DNA from: Paenibacillus polysaccharolyticus
Lineage (GTDB): Bacteria; Bacillota; Bacilli; Paenibacillales; Paenibacillaceae
Assembly (NCBI RefSeq): GCF_900102085.1
Contig: NZ_FMVM01000015.1
Coordinates: 124,001 to 188,000 of the forward strand
Length of the DNA stretch: 64,000 nt
Reading direction: 5' to 3'
Below, piece after piece: positions 27,354-35,902 of the stretch (the stretch's first letter is position 1; each line of letters begins with the position of its first letter). The notes under the pieces were generated by a model that saw only the letters and a list, made by a program, of their open reading frames with translations, had not been told where the DNA came from and ran no database searches. A program made the translations under genes and the position numbers.

Positions 27354-28075
27354 TATATCCCCACGCTTTTGGCACTGCGCACGAGATAACCAAGCCCCCG
27401 GCGAGTCAGAATCGTTTCCGGCTTGCTCGGATTTTCTTCAATCTTCTCCCGTAGCCTGCGAATCGTCACATCCACTGTACGCACATCTCCAAAATATTCG
27501 TATCCCCATACAGCTTGCAACAGATGCTCTCGTGTCATGACTTTGCCTGAATGCTTGGCCATATAATAGAGTAGCTCATATTCCCGATGTGTCAGATCAA
27601 GCGGCTCCCCGCCCTTGTACGCCGTATACATGTCCATATCAAAAGCCAGATCAAACAGCCGCAGGATCTGCTTCCCTTCTTGCTCTGGCGCTTCTACAAT
27701 CGTTGCCGGTTTCTGCTGTCTGCGCATCTGAGCCTTGACCCGTGCAAGCAACTCCCGTGTGCTAAAAGGTTTGGTTACATAATCATCTGCGCCTAGTTCC
27801 AGACCGAGTACCTTGTCGATCTCTCCGTCTTTGGCTGTCAGCATAATAATCGGGACCTCCAGATGAGCACGCACCTCGCGGCACACATCCATCCCGTCCT
27901 TGCCCGGAAGCATCAGATCCAGAAGCATCAGATCCGGTTTCTCGGATAACGCCAGTTCGACCGCACGAATACCATCAAACGCACAGATGACCTCGTATCC
28001 CTCTTTTTCCAAATTAAACTTCAGAATATCTGCGATGGGCTGCTCGTCGTCCACCACCAAAATCTTTCCCTGCAT
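27353..28075 (-). CDS. walR: WalR response regulator (OmpR family)
   Basis: 240 residues: a receiver domain with the acidic pocket DDE (9-11), phosphoacceptor D53 (LLDLMLPGKDG) and K103-type switch region (VTKPFSTREL), then an OmpR-type winged helix (LTHREYELLYYMAKHSGKVMT, VDVTIRRLREKIE, RRGLGYLV). WalR binds tandem TGTWAH boxes and activates peptidoglycan hydrolase genes. It is the first gene of walRKHIJ, with a recognisable promoter at 28153-28181. Confidence 0.97.
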   Translation of the reverse strand: MQGKILVVDDEQPIADILKFNLEKEGYEVICAFDGIRAVELALSEKPDLMLLDLMLPGKDGMDVCREVRAHLEVPIIMLTAKDGEIDKVLGLELGADDYVTKPFSTRELLARVKAQMRRQQKPATIVEAPEQEGKQILRLFDLAFDMDMYTAYKGGEPLDLTHREYELLYYMAKHSGKVMTREHLLQAVWGYEYFGDVRTVDVTIRRLREKIEENPSKPETILTRRGLGYLVRSAKSVGI

Positions 28076-28152
28076 CGGCTGAATTCACCCCTATATCCTG
28101 CTTAATCCGCCACTGGCGCTGTCTCTCTAATCTATTGTATTGCTTATAGTCC

Positions 28153-28181
28153 ATATCATGTTGTGTGTTGAATATAGTCAA
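28153..28181 (-). promoter_or_regulatory. walR operon promoter
   Basis: TTGACT (28176-28181), a 17-bp spacer and TGATAT (28153-28158), about 78 bp before the walR ATG. Confidence 0.65.
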
Positions 28182-28272
28182 CGACTTATACTCTCTAGTT
28201 TAACATACCTGAGGCACCGTCACATCCCGAACCCCCTCTTGGAAGCCGTTTCCTGTAGAAATATTTCACACC

Positions 28273-28307
28273 AAAAAAACAAGGCCAGCTAAACAGCGGG
28301 CCTTGTT
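28273..28307 (-). terminator. intrinsic terminator of the M23 peptidase gene
   Basis: AACAAGGCC / GGCCTTGTT 9-bp stem with seven T on the minus strand, 60 nt past the stop. Confidence 0.9.
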
Positions 28308-28366
28308 CTTATCTCAGCATGGTGAAGCGATGCCTTGTGTACTATACTCAATATCGTGATATATCC

Positions 28367-29899
28367 TTAATTCAGATAAGTCATCGGATTTTCTGCTGTA
28401 CCATTTTTCAAAATCTCAAAATGCAGATGTGTTCCTGTGGAACGTCCGGTATTGCCCATCACGCCGATACTGTCGCCCTTTTCCACCACTTGGCCAACAT
28501 CAACACTGATGCTATTCAAGTGACCATAAAGTGTTTCATATCCGTTGCGATGGTTAATAATGATGACATTCCCATAACCGCTCTTTTGGCCTGCAAAAGT
28601 AACTACACCTTCATCTGCAGATTTCACATCGCGATTACCGACCAGATCGACACCTTTGTGCTGACGCCCCCAACGTTGACCGAAGCTGCTGCTCATCGTC
28701 GCATTGGATACAGGCCATGCAAACTGTCCTGTGCCTTCGCCAACCACTTTAGTTCCGCTCAGCACTACCTCAGTCACCGCAGTTTTGAGAACTTCCTGAC
28801 CCAGCCATTCTTCGCGAACGACTTCGCCGTTTTCTTTGGTGATGCGATACTGCATATTTTTTAGCCCGCTTTGGCCTGGACGAACCACTTTCGTCGTACC
28901 TGCCTTCAGCTCAGCACTTTTGCGCACCTCAACCTGTGGTTTCACTTCAATCTGTTCTACCACTTGCTCCACCGATTTAACCGTGATTGCCGGCTTTGGT
29001 ACGGTCAGAGTCAACTCCTGTCCAATCTGGAGGGATGTCTCCTTGATACCCGGGTTATGTTTACGAATCTCGCTTTGTGTAATCTCATATTTGGCTGCGA
29101 TCGAAGAGATCGTATCCCCTTCTCGCACTACATAGGTTACAAGCGCGTCTTTACCAACGGTTAAAGCTTTAACCGCCTCGGACTCATCCCATATTTTATT
29201 CGGGTCCGCCTTCACCGTATCCGTTGTCACTTCTTCTTTGATGTCTACGGATTTTAACGTTGTACTTGGCCCGTTATCTTTTTTAGAAGAATTCGCCGAT
29301 ACCGACTTGGTTTTCAGTGAGCTTCGCACAGCCGATGCCGGTATGTATTTGCTCTGTACTTGTTGCAGGATCTTGTCTGCCGTTTCCTGATCCTTCACAA
29401 TGCCGACGACTTCACCGTTCACTTTAAGCTCCACGCCTTTGGCATAAGCCGTTAACATGTTGCCCAGTTTGTCCAGCGTTTGCTCGCTGTTCACTTCGGG
29501 TTTATATGCCCTTACCGTTTCCGTTGTAATTCCGTCTGTGTTCAGCACCATCTCTGCATCCGGATACTTCTCCCGGTATTCTTCGGTTTTTTTCGCAAAC
29601 AACTGCTGCAGTTGTGCCTCGTTGGCAATGGTTCCAACTTCAGTGCCTTTGACTATAACCTTATAATAAGGAACCGTATTGGAAGCCACATATTGCTTAA
29701 CTCCGAATCCAACCGATGCTGCAATCAGAATGCCACAAGTTGCGGTAATGATCCATTTGCGCGATGACAAAATTCTTTTCTTATTTGAACTGAAGTTGGA
29801 CATGCTCATGCTGTTTTTGTCTTCGGCCGTCCGGTGTTCTCCGGATTGTTCGTGTACCCGGTGTTGATCCGGTTGGCGTTTGCCTCTGAAACCTTTCAT
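28367..29899 (-). CDS. M23 endopeptidase with LysM and G5 domains
   Basis: 510 residues. A cytoplasmic N-terminus (1-48) precedes a membrane anchor (about 49-68). A wall-facing region follows, then LysM (about 258-305, TYVVREGDTISSIAAKYEI), G5 (about 310-385) and an M23 lysostaphin-type peptidase (about 400-505) with zinc ligands in RQHKGVDL and GTHLHFE. It should cut peptidoglycan cross-bridges or stem peptides at the membrane-wall interface. GGAGAGAATC precedes the ATG. A tandem WalR box at 30064-30080 upstream, and the adjacent walRK genes, point to WalR control. Confidence 0.93.
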   Translation of the reverse strand: MKGFRGKRQPDQHRVHEQSGEHRTAEDKNSMSMSNFSSNKKRILSSRKWIITATCGILIAASVGFGVKQYVASNTVPYYKVIVKGTEVGTIANEAQLQQLFAKKTEEYREKYPDAEMVLNTDGITTETVRAYKPEVNSEQTLDKLGNMLTAYAKGVELKVNGEVVGIVKDQETADKILQQVQSKYIPASAVRSSLKTKSVSANSSKKDNGPSTTLKSVDIKEEVTTDTVKADPNKIWDESEAVKALTVGKDALVTYVVREGDTISSIAAKYEITQSEIRKHNPGIKETSLQIGQELTLTVPKPAITVKSVEQVVEQIEVKPQVEVRKSAELKAGTTKVVRPGQSGLKNMQYRITKENGEVVREEWLGQEVLKTAVTEVVLSGTKVVGEGTGQFAWPVSNATMSSSFGQRWGRQHKGVDLVGNRDVKSADEGVVTFAGQKSGYGNVIIINHRNGYETLYGHLNSISVDVGQVVEKGDSIGVMGNTGRSTGTHLHFEILKNGTAENPMTYLN

Positions 29900-30063
29900 G
29901 ATTCTCTCCTTTTCAGCACTTCTTAATCCGCATTTGAATCGGACTTCACCTCATGGTGAGTCTTATGCAAGTAAGTTCATTGTTATGATTATTTAAAAAA
30001 GCAGGACTTTAGCTGTGCTCTTAAAAGTGTCAAAATTTTAACCTTTTATCACACCCGTATACT

Positions 30064-30080
30064 TTAACACAGGTTTTACA
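30064..30080 (-). promoter_or_regulatory. WalR binding box upstream of M23 peptidase gene
   Basis: Read on the minus strand: TGTAAA, 5 nt, TGTTAA. This fits the known WalR consensus TGTWAH-N5-TGTWAH at every position. It lies 165 bp upstream of the start, in the correct orientation. Confidence 0.75.
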
Positions 30081-30270
30081 GTCATTTCAACTCTTATCCT
30101 CACAAGAAAAATCCGCGTCCTATCTGGTTTCCCTGATATATCCATAGGTTAGAGCGTCTGTTCCATCACCCATTATGCCTCAACTCCAGTTATACTATGT
30201 ACTTTTTATCTCAATCTAAGACTAGGTTCTAAGACCTACTGAATTGCATTCAATTTTTCATGTAAATACA

Positions 30271-30300
30271 AAAAAATCCCCCATCAGAGTACCTCTGATG
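30271..30300 (-). terminator. intrinsic terminator of the methyltransferase gene
   Basis: CATCAGAG / CTCTGATG stem, loop of 3, with flanking AATCC/GGATT pairing and seven T on the minus strand, about 70 nt past the stop. Confidence 0.9.
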
Positions 30301-30368
30301 AAGGATTAAAATCGGCTTGTTCTATTCTTAGTCTGGCAGGCTCATCACGTTTAAAGCAAGATTCATTT

Positions 30369-31205
30369 TCACTTATTCTTGGTTGCTCCTATAATAAACC
30401 TCTTTTGTTGCACTTCCCAGAATCCATGCCGCTCCATCTCCAGATGGATCTCCCATAATGGTTCACGGAATCGTTCTACTGTAAAATCTGGTACTTGCCA
30501 CGGGATGGTGTTTAGATAATAAACCAGAGCCCCGATATCATAGAAACGCTGTACAGGCGTAGCTTCACGCTGATCCCAGATGTGAAAACCGTTTCTCACC
30601 ATCTGATCTACGGCGAAATCGAGCTCCCATCCAGCATAATCAGATGGCATTGGGATGCCTAATCGATCATTGATCTCACGGCAATCCGACCAACCTACCT
30701 GCTGAGTCAGAAACACTCCACCTTCTGAAAGCAAGCGCCAGACTTCCCGTGGATTATACGATTCATGCCGATTGAGAATTAGATCAAATTCCCCATCTGC
30801 AAAAGGAAGCTGAGAATCATCCGTTACAGGATACACATTTACGCCTAACGGGCTAAGACGATCCTTCGCAATCGCTATATTTGGGGCGTATCCTTCCGTT
30901 GCACAAGTGTATGGCGGTAACGGATGCAGACTCGACAGCAGCTCACCACCGCCTGTGCCCATATCCAGCATTCGCTTCGCATCCTTCATACAACTCCGTG
31001 CCATCTCGTCGTAAGACCAGCACAACACACCACTCTGCATCCGCCCACTATCCGTAATATATCCAAAATCCCAACCATGGAAGGGCTGTTCTGCTTCCTT
31101 TAATCCTTGCTCAAATCGTTCCTTCATTGCAGCAAGTTGTTCAGCCGGCATCATTGATGATGTATTTATCGTATTTTTAGAACCTGCATTATTCGATGTC
31201 TTCAT
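30369..31205 (-). CDS. class I SAM-dependent methyltransferase
   Basis: About 278 residues with a Rossmann-type methyltransferase core: motif I MLDMGTGGGELLSSL, the acidic post-I loop TCATEGYAPN, motif IV PFADGEFDLILNRHE and post-IV LLSEGGVFLTQQVG. The substrate is not evident; the family is broad. I choose the ATG at 31205, preceded by TTGGAGG at 9 nt; the frame is open to 31280 without another such site. It stands alone between the M23 gene and an unrelated membrane protein gene. Confidence 0.85.
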   Translation of the reverse strand: MKTSNNAGSKNTINTSSMMPAEQLAAMKERFEQGLKEAEQPFHGWDFGYITDSGRMQSGVLCWSYDEMARSCMKDAKRMLDMGTGGGELLSSLHPLPPYTCATEGYAPNIAIAKDRLSPLGVNVYPVTDDSQLPFADGEFDLILNRHESYNPREVWRLLSEGGVFLTQQVGWSDCREINDRLGIPMPSDYAGWELDFAVDQMVRNGFHIWDQREATPVQRFYDIGALVYYLNTIPWQVPDFTVERFREPLWEIHLEMERHGFWEVQQKRFIIGATKNK

Positions 31206-31516
31206 AGTTATTAGGCCTCCAATAGTCCATTTCATGCTTTTCACCGGTATCGGTACAACGTACCTCTGGTACAAAGGCATGAACGGAGGGCCACGACTCC
31301 TTGGCCTGAGAGCCAGTGTTAAGGAGAGGTTCTGTTGTTATATATCGTGTTCTTTACGGTTCATTCTCATATACTCTTCCTCCTGGGTACGTTCTCTACT
31401 ATTTCATGCAATTATATGGGGAAAGAATCATGGATTTCAACATGAATGTAACATTTCTCCAGTTTAACTGGTTATTAGTTGGAGGATACGGGGCTAAGAA
31501 GGTACCGCGACCCTTT
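31206..31516. other. intergenic stretch upstream of the methyltransferase gene
   Basis: No ORF with support. A short CCAGT/ACTGG hairpin (about 31460-31472) follows the unknown membrane-protein gene but has no T run. No promoter is clear. Confidence 0.3.
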
Positions 31517-32203
31517 TTATTCTGCTTGCAGGACTTGCATCAAATCATCGTATTCTTCACTCGTAAGATACTTCGAGATCACCTGTTCAATCTCTCGCAG
31601 TTCCTGCTCGGTCAGTCCACCCTCCATCGCTCCTGAGATCTGTTGCATTTCCTTTTGGGGTAACTTGTTCATCAGCAGAGTGAAAATACGTTCTTTTTCC
31701 TCCGTCGGCAGTTTGTTTTTGGCGCCTGTAATGTCATCTGGTGTAACAACGATTGCATCATTATCCTTTGCATTGTTACTGTTCGCTTCCTGACCACTCG
31801 ACGTTTCACGTCCAGCCGCTGTTCCGTTACCATCTACGGTTCCATTTCCAGAACCCCCGCTTGCCCCTGCTCCGCCCGTTTCATCGTTGCTTGGGGTTCC
31901 GGAGTTCGTCATTCCGTTGCCCATCACCGAAATTGAATTCTCCGGAGCCTTTTCCTCTTTCGTTCCCGCTCGCTGATCCGTAGACGGATCCTCTGACTTT
32001 TCTCCCTCACTAGACTGCTTGCCGCCCAAGGCCCCCTGGAACATGCCCATCAGACCCATGGGCTGACCTTCCCACTGTATATTAAAACTGGCTAGCAATG
32101 ACTTGGCATACGATTGCACGATTAAACCTGTCGTAAGCAACGTCAGTGAACTGACCAGCAACACGATAAGCACCATTTTGACAAACCACATCAGCAACTT
32201 CAT
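31517..32203 (-). CDS. single-pass membrane protein with low-complexity linker, unknown function
   Basis: 228 residues: an N-terminal membrane helix (about 6-30), a short juxtamembrane domain, a Gly/Ser/Asn-rich low-complexity stretch (about 65-145), and a compact helical C-terminal domain (about 150-228; NKLPTEEKERIFTLLMNKLPQKEMQQI, TEQELREIEQVISKYLTSEEYDDL, both helices split here by short gaps). I do not recognise a family. The C-terminal domain probably faces outside, tethered by the flexible linker. GGAGGGAGAGAAACAG precedes the ATG. It lies downstream of purA with a terminator between, so it is not part of the purA unit. Confidence 0.75.
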   Translation of the reverse strand: MKLLMWFVKMVLIVLLVSSLTLLTTGLIVQSYAKSLLASFNIQWEGQPMGLMGMFQGALGGKQSSEGEKSEDPSTDQRAGTKEEKAPENSISVMGNGMTNSGTPSNDETGGAGASGGSGNGTVDGNGTAAGRETSSGQEANSNNAKDNDAIVVTPDDITGAKNKLPTEEKERIFTLLMNKLPQKEMQQISGAMEGGLTEQELREIEQVISKYLTSEEYDDLMQVLQAE

Positions 32204-32300
32204 CTCTGTTTCTCTCCCTCCATATACATATCATTCGTTCAACGTATATCCTGTTAGCCAGTATTGACGGAAATCTCGGGATTATATCCGAAACAGACAC

Positions 32301-32340
32301 AAAAAACCTCCAGTCGCCGCTGAGTAGCAACAACTGGAGG
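32301..32340 (-). terminator. intrinsic terminator of purA
   Basis: CCTCCAGT / ACTGGAGG 8-bp stem with a partly paired inner loop and six T on the minus strand, 25 nt past the purA stop. Confidence 0.9.
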
Positions 32341-32364
32341 TAGATCTATCATTCATATATCATG

Positions 32365-33651
32365 TTATACGTAGATTGGCAGAACCTGATTTGTCTGCTC
32401 ACGGTTACGACCTACAGAGAAGATCGCGATCGGAATACCTGTCAGTTCAGATACACGCTTCACGTAGTTCTGTGTGTTCACCGGCAGATCTTCCAGCTTC
32501 TTCGCTCCTGTAATGTCCTCACTCCAACCTGGCATTTCTTCGTATACGGCTTCACATTCAGCCAGCATTTTGAGGCTTGCCGGGTAGTGTGTGATAACCT
32601 CGCCACGGAATTTGTAACCTGTGCAGATTTTTACAGTATCCAGACCTGTCATAACGTCCAATGAGTTTAAGGACAGCCCCGTAATGCCACTTACACGACG
32701 AGCGTGACGAACAACCACACTGTCAAACCAGCCCACACGACGTGGACGTCCAGTTACTGTTCCGTACTCATGGCCTGTCTCACGGATCTGGTCGCCAATC
32801 GCATCATGCAATTCGGTAGGGAATGGGCCGTCACCTACACGAGTTGTGTATGCTTTCGCTACGCCAATAACTTGCTGAATGCGTGCTGGACCAACACCCG
32901 AACCGATACATACGCCGCCTGCAGACGGATTGGAAGAAGTCACATATGGATACGTACCTTGGTCAAGGTCCAGCATCACACCTTGTGCGCCTTCAAACAG
33001 TACTTTTTTATTCTCATCAATGGAATCATTCAGCACAACCGATGTATCCTTTACATAAGGACGAAGAATTTCTGCATAACCAAGGTAATCCTTCAGAATC
33101 TCTTCTACATCAACCGGAGTACCGTTGTAAACTTGCTCGATAACACGATTTTTCTCTTTAACCAGATGACGCAGCTTCAATTCAAAATCTTCTGCATCCA
33201 GCAGATCCACCATGCGGATACCGATCCGGGCAGATTTGTCCATGTAACAAGGGCCGATTCCTTTGCCGGTTGTACCGATTTTGTTCGGGCCTTTACTCTC
33301 TTCCTCCAGTGCATCCAGAACCATATGATAAGGCAGGATGATATGCGCACGCTCACTGATGGACAGGTTTTTCGTTGTAAATCCGTTATCATGAATATAA
33401 TTAATTTCTTCGATAAGTGCCTTCGGGTTGATGACCATACCGTTACCAATCACACAAGCTTTGTCTGTGTAAAAGATACCCGATGGAATCATCGTCAATT
33501 TATATTTTTTGTTGTCGATCAGGATCGTATGGCCAGCATTGTTACCTCCTTGGTAACGAGCTACCACATCAGCGCTCTCCGCTAAATAATCCGTGATTTT
33601 ACCTTTTCCTTCGTCTCCCCATTGCGTTCCCACTACAACTACCGTTGACAT
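32365..33651 (-). CDS. purA: adenylosuccinate synthetase
   Basis: 428 residues. It catalyses GTP-dependent joining of aspartate to IMP, the first committed step to AMP. Seen: the P-loop-like GTQWGDEGKGKITD, NNAGHT, the IMP loop GTTGKGIGPCYMDK, the effector loop RVGDGPFPTE and GTVTGRPRRVGWFD. The start at 33651 is favoured because GGAGG lies 10 nt upstream; an in-frame ATG at 33660 is too close to that site. A leader of about 165 nt and a PurR-type control region lie upstream, so transcription should fall when adenine is present. Confidence 0.97.
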   Translation of the reverse strand: MSTVVVVGTQWGDEGKGKITDYLAESADVVARYQGGNNAGHTILIDNKKYKLTMIPSGIFYTDKACVIGNGMVINPKALIEEINYIHDNGFTTKNLSISERAHIILPYHMVLDALEEESKGPNKIGTTGKGIGPCYMDKSARIGIRMVDLLDAEDFELKLRHLVKEKNRVIEQVYNGTPVDVEEILKDYLGYAEILRPYVKDTSVVLNDSIDENKKVLFEGAQGVMLDLDQGTYPYVTSSNPSAGGVCIGSGVGPARIQQVIGVAKAYTTRVGDGPFPTELHDAIGDQIRETGHEYGTVTGRPRRVGWFDSVVVRHARRVSGITGLSLNSLDVMTGLDTVKICTGYKFRGEVITHYPASLKMLAECEAVYEEMPGWSEDITGAKKLEDLPVNTQNYVKRVSELTGIPIAIFSVGRNREQTNQVLPIYV

Positions 33652-33822
33652 AGTTAACATACCTCCGTGGGTGCCTTGCGCACCTTTGTATTGGTCTGTC
33701 CGTCCTCTATCCCGGCAGGCATGTTACGCAATAAACCGACTGAGAAGCGTGCTAACGGACAGTAAAAATGTCCTTCCGTTACATTCAAGGGAAGGTTTGC
33801 GCTGCTTTAACGCAGCAATATT

Positions 33823-33851
33823 AGTGTACCAGTCCCCTTTTTCAAAGTCAA
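33823..33851 (-). promoter_or_regulatory. purA promoter
   Basis: TTGACT (33846-33851), a 17-bp spacer, TGG then TACACT (33823-33828): a good sigma-A promoter with an extended -10. Confidence 0.75.
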
Positions 33852-33855
33852 ATGA

Positions 33856-33899
33856 AATGGCGAACAATTATATATGTCACTTGCTTAATGTTCGGAATT
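33856..33899. promoter_or_regulatory. paired PurR boxes upstream of purA
   Basis: The distal box on the minus strand reads AATTCCGAACATT, a full match to the known PurBox AWWWCCGAACWWT. The proximal box, inverted, keeps the CGAAC core (33861-33865) with two mismatches. Cores are inverted and about 24 bp apart, immediately upstream of the -35, as at PurR-controlled promoters of B. subtilis. No purR gene is in the window. Confidence 0.75.
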
Positions 33900-33916
33900 A
33901 TGACCGAATTTCACAG

Positions 33917-33966
33917 TAAAAAACCGGTGATCCCAGTCTTGTTACCTTGACTGCATTTTCACCGGT
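33917..33966 (-). terminator. intrinsic terminator after dnaB
   Basis: ACCGGTGA / TCACCGGT stem with an inner CAGTC/GACTG stem and six T on the minus strand, about 130 nt past the dnaB stop. Confidence 0.85.
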
Positions 33967-34095
33967 ACTTTTACATTTGCAATGGATTGACGCTATATAT
34001 GGTATACATCCTGATATACAACCGAGCTATTCACCTATTACAGGTTGTACCGGATAGCCTGTGCACCCCTGTTCAGAGCAGTCGCAGTCTACCCG

Positions 34096-35457
34096 CTACA
34101 TCGCGAAGGCATCATTATGTGCCCTCTCGTAATTGACGAATTTATTAAAGTTTTTCAAGAAGACTAATTCTACGGTTCCTACCGGACCATTACGCTGTTT
34201 GGCAATAATGATCTCGATAATATTTTTCTTCTCGGTTTCCTGGTTGTAGTAGTCATCCCGGTACAGGAAGGCTACGATATCAGCATCTTGCTCGATCGAA
34301 CCGGATTCCCGCAAGTCACTCATCATCGGACGTTTATCCTGCCGTTGCTCTACACCCCGGCTAAGCTGAGACAAGGCGATAACCGGAACTTCCAGTTCCC
34401 GGCCAATCTGTTTCAGCGTACGTGAAATCTCGGATACCTCTTGTTGACGGTTCTCCCCGGCTTTACCACGTCCACTAATCAATTGAAGGTAGTCGATCAG
34501 AATCATACCGAGACCCTTCTCTTTTTTCAGACGACGGCATTTCGCACGAATATCAGCTACCGTAATCCCTGGCGTATCGTCGATGTAGATGTTGGCTTCG
34601 TTGAGAGCAGCAATCCCCATGGTCAGCTTCTGCCAGTCTTCATCGCCTTTGAATTCCCCTGTACGAAGAACTCCCGCATCCAGATTGGCCTCGGCGCAGA
34701 TCATCCGTTGTACGAGCTGTGCCGCGGACATCTCCAGACTGAAGATGGCTACCGTTTCTTGTGCCCTGATGCCTACGTTCTGAGCGATATTCAAAGCAAA
34801 GGCGGTCTTACCTACAGATGGACGCGCCGCTACAATAATCAAGTCACTACGCTGGAATCCAGCGGTCATCTTGTCCAAATCGATGAAGCCGGAAGGGATT
34901 CCTGTTGTCGTTCCCCGGTTCTGATGCAACGTTTCGACCTTGTCGAACACTTCCATGAGAACATCCTGGATGGCGATAAAACCACTGCTGGAGCGTCTGT
35001 TGGAAATCTCCAAGATGCGGCGCTCCGCTTCCCCGAGCATACCTGCAACATCTTCTCCGCCTGTGTAGCCTTCACTTACAATCTGCGTAGCTGTGCGGAT
35101 CAGACGACGAAGCATCGACTTCTCTTCGATAATCTGCGCATAATAATCCACGTTGGCCGCTGTTGGCACACCGTGAGCAAGCTTGGCAAGGTAGCTAACG
35201 CCACCGATGTCCTCCAGCTCACCTTTATCCTTCAGACGCGAAGTCAGCGTAACAAGGTCAATCGGTTGATTTTCCTCACCTAGCTGGATCATCGCTTCAT
35301 ATATCAATTGATGGGGCTTATCATAGAAATCCTCGGTTTGCACCCGTTCCATCGCTGTAATCAGAGCTTCGCCCTGCAACAGGATTGCACCCAGCACAGC
35401 CTGTTCGGCTTCCAGGTTCTGCGGGGGGACCCGGTCGAATAACATTTCGCCGCCCAT
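34096..35457 (-). CDS. dnaB: replicative DNA helicase DnaB (DnaC of Bacillus)
   Basis: 453 residues: the N-terminal DnaB domain (PPQNLEAEQAVLGAILL) and a RecA-type ATPase with Walker A ARPSVGKTAFALN, Walker B GMILIDYLQLI, and SEISRTLKQIGRELEVPVIALSQLSR split by the sensor region, ending in the arginine-finger area (AKQRNGPVGTVELVF). It unwinds DNA 5' to 3' at the fork as a hexamer. It starts 2 bp after the rplI stop with GGAGG 6 nt upstream of the ATG. It is the last gene of the yybS-gdpP-rplI-dnaB unit. Confidence 0.97.
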   Translation of the reverse strand: MGGEMLFDRVPPQNLEAEQAVLGAILLQGEALITAMERVQTEDFYDKPHQLIYEAMIQLGEENQPIDLVTLTSRLKDKGELEDIGGVSYLAKLAHGVPTAANVDYYAQIIEEKSMLRRLIRTATQIVSEGYTGGEDVAGMLGEAERRILEISNRRSSSGFIAIQDVLMEVFDKVETLHQNRGTTTGIPSGFIDLDKMTAGFQRSDLIIVAARPSVGKTAFALNIAQNVGIRAQETVAIFSLEMSAAQLVQRMICAEANLDAGVLRTGEFKGDEDWQKLTMGIAALNEANIYIDDTPGITVADIRAKCRRLKKEKGLGMILIDYLQLISGRGKAGENRQQEVSEISRTLKQIGRELEVPVIALSQLSRGVEQRQDKRPMMSDLRESGSIEQDADIVAFLYRDDYYNQETEKKNIIEIIIAKQRNGPVGTVELVFLKNFNKFVNYERAHNDAFAM

Positions 35458-35458
35458 C

Positions 35459-35902
35459 TTACTCCTCCGTTACCTGTACCTTCAAGGTTGCCTTCACTTC
35501 AGGGTGAACCTTGACGATCACTTGCGTTACACCGAGCGTACGGATCGGATCATCCAGCTCAATTTTACGCTTATCTATTTTCAGGCCCTTTTTTGACAAA
35601 GCTTCCGCGATCTGTTTGCTCGTAATGGCACCGAACAGACGGCCGCCCTCACCCGCTTTTGCCTTGAGTTCCGTTACTTCTGCCTCCAGCTTTTTCGCAA
35701 GTGCTTCAGCTTCCGCTTTCTCTTCCTGCTTAAGTCTTTCTTCTGCTGCCTTCTGATTGTCCAGAGTCTTCATGTTACCCTCCGTTGCCGGACGAACAAT
35801 TCCCCGTGGCAACAGGAAATTCTGTGCATAACCCTCAGATACTTCCTTCACTTGCCCCTTCTTGCCTTGACCCTTCATATCTTTTATAAAAATGACTTTC
35901 AT
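35459..35902 (-). CDS. rplI: 50S ribosomal protein L9
   Basis: 147 residues with the L9 layout: N-terminal globular domain (MKVIFIKDMKGQGKKGQVKEV, then GYAQNFLLPRGI), a long charged helix (about 45-75), and the C-terminal domain (LFGAITSKQIAEAL ... VKVHPEVKATLKVQV). It binds 23S rRNA domain V and stretches across the ribosome surface. Its ATG overlaps the gdpP stop by 4 nt (ATGA). Confidence 0.97.
   Translation of the reverse strand: MKVIFIKDMKGQGKKGQVKEVSEGYAQNFLLPRGIVRPATEGNMKTLDNQKAAEERLKQEEKAEAEALAKKLEAEVTELKAKAGEGGRLFGAITSKQIAEALSKKGLKIDKRKIELDDPIRTLGVTQVIVKVHPEVKATLKVQVTEE

Noticed and set aside
31495..31525. GGTACCGCGACCC followed by TTTTT on the plus strand, resembling the T-box antiterminator motif
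   Set aside because: No T-box stem I lies upstream, no plus-strand gene lies downstream, and the T run falls inside the coding sequence of the minus-strand gene. GGTACC is palindromic and arises by chance.
32704..33585. 293-codon plus-strand ORF
   Set aside because: It is antisense to purA, whose identity is certain; long shadow ORFs arise opposite conserved genes.
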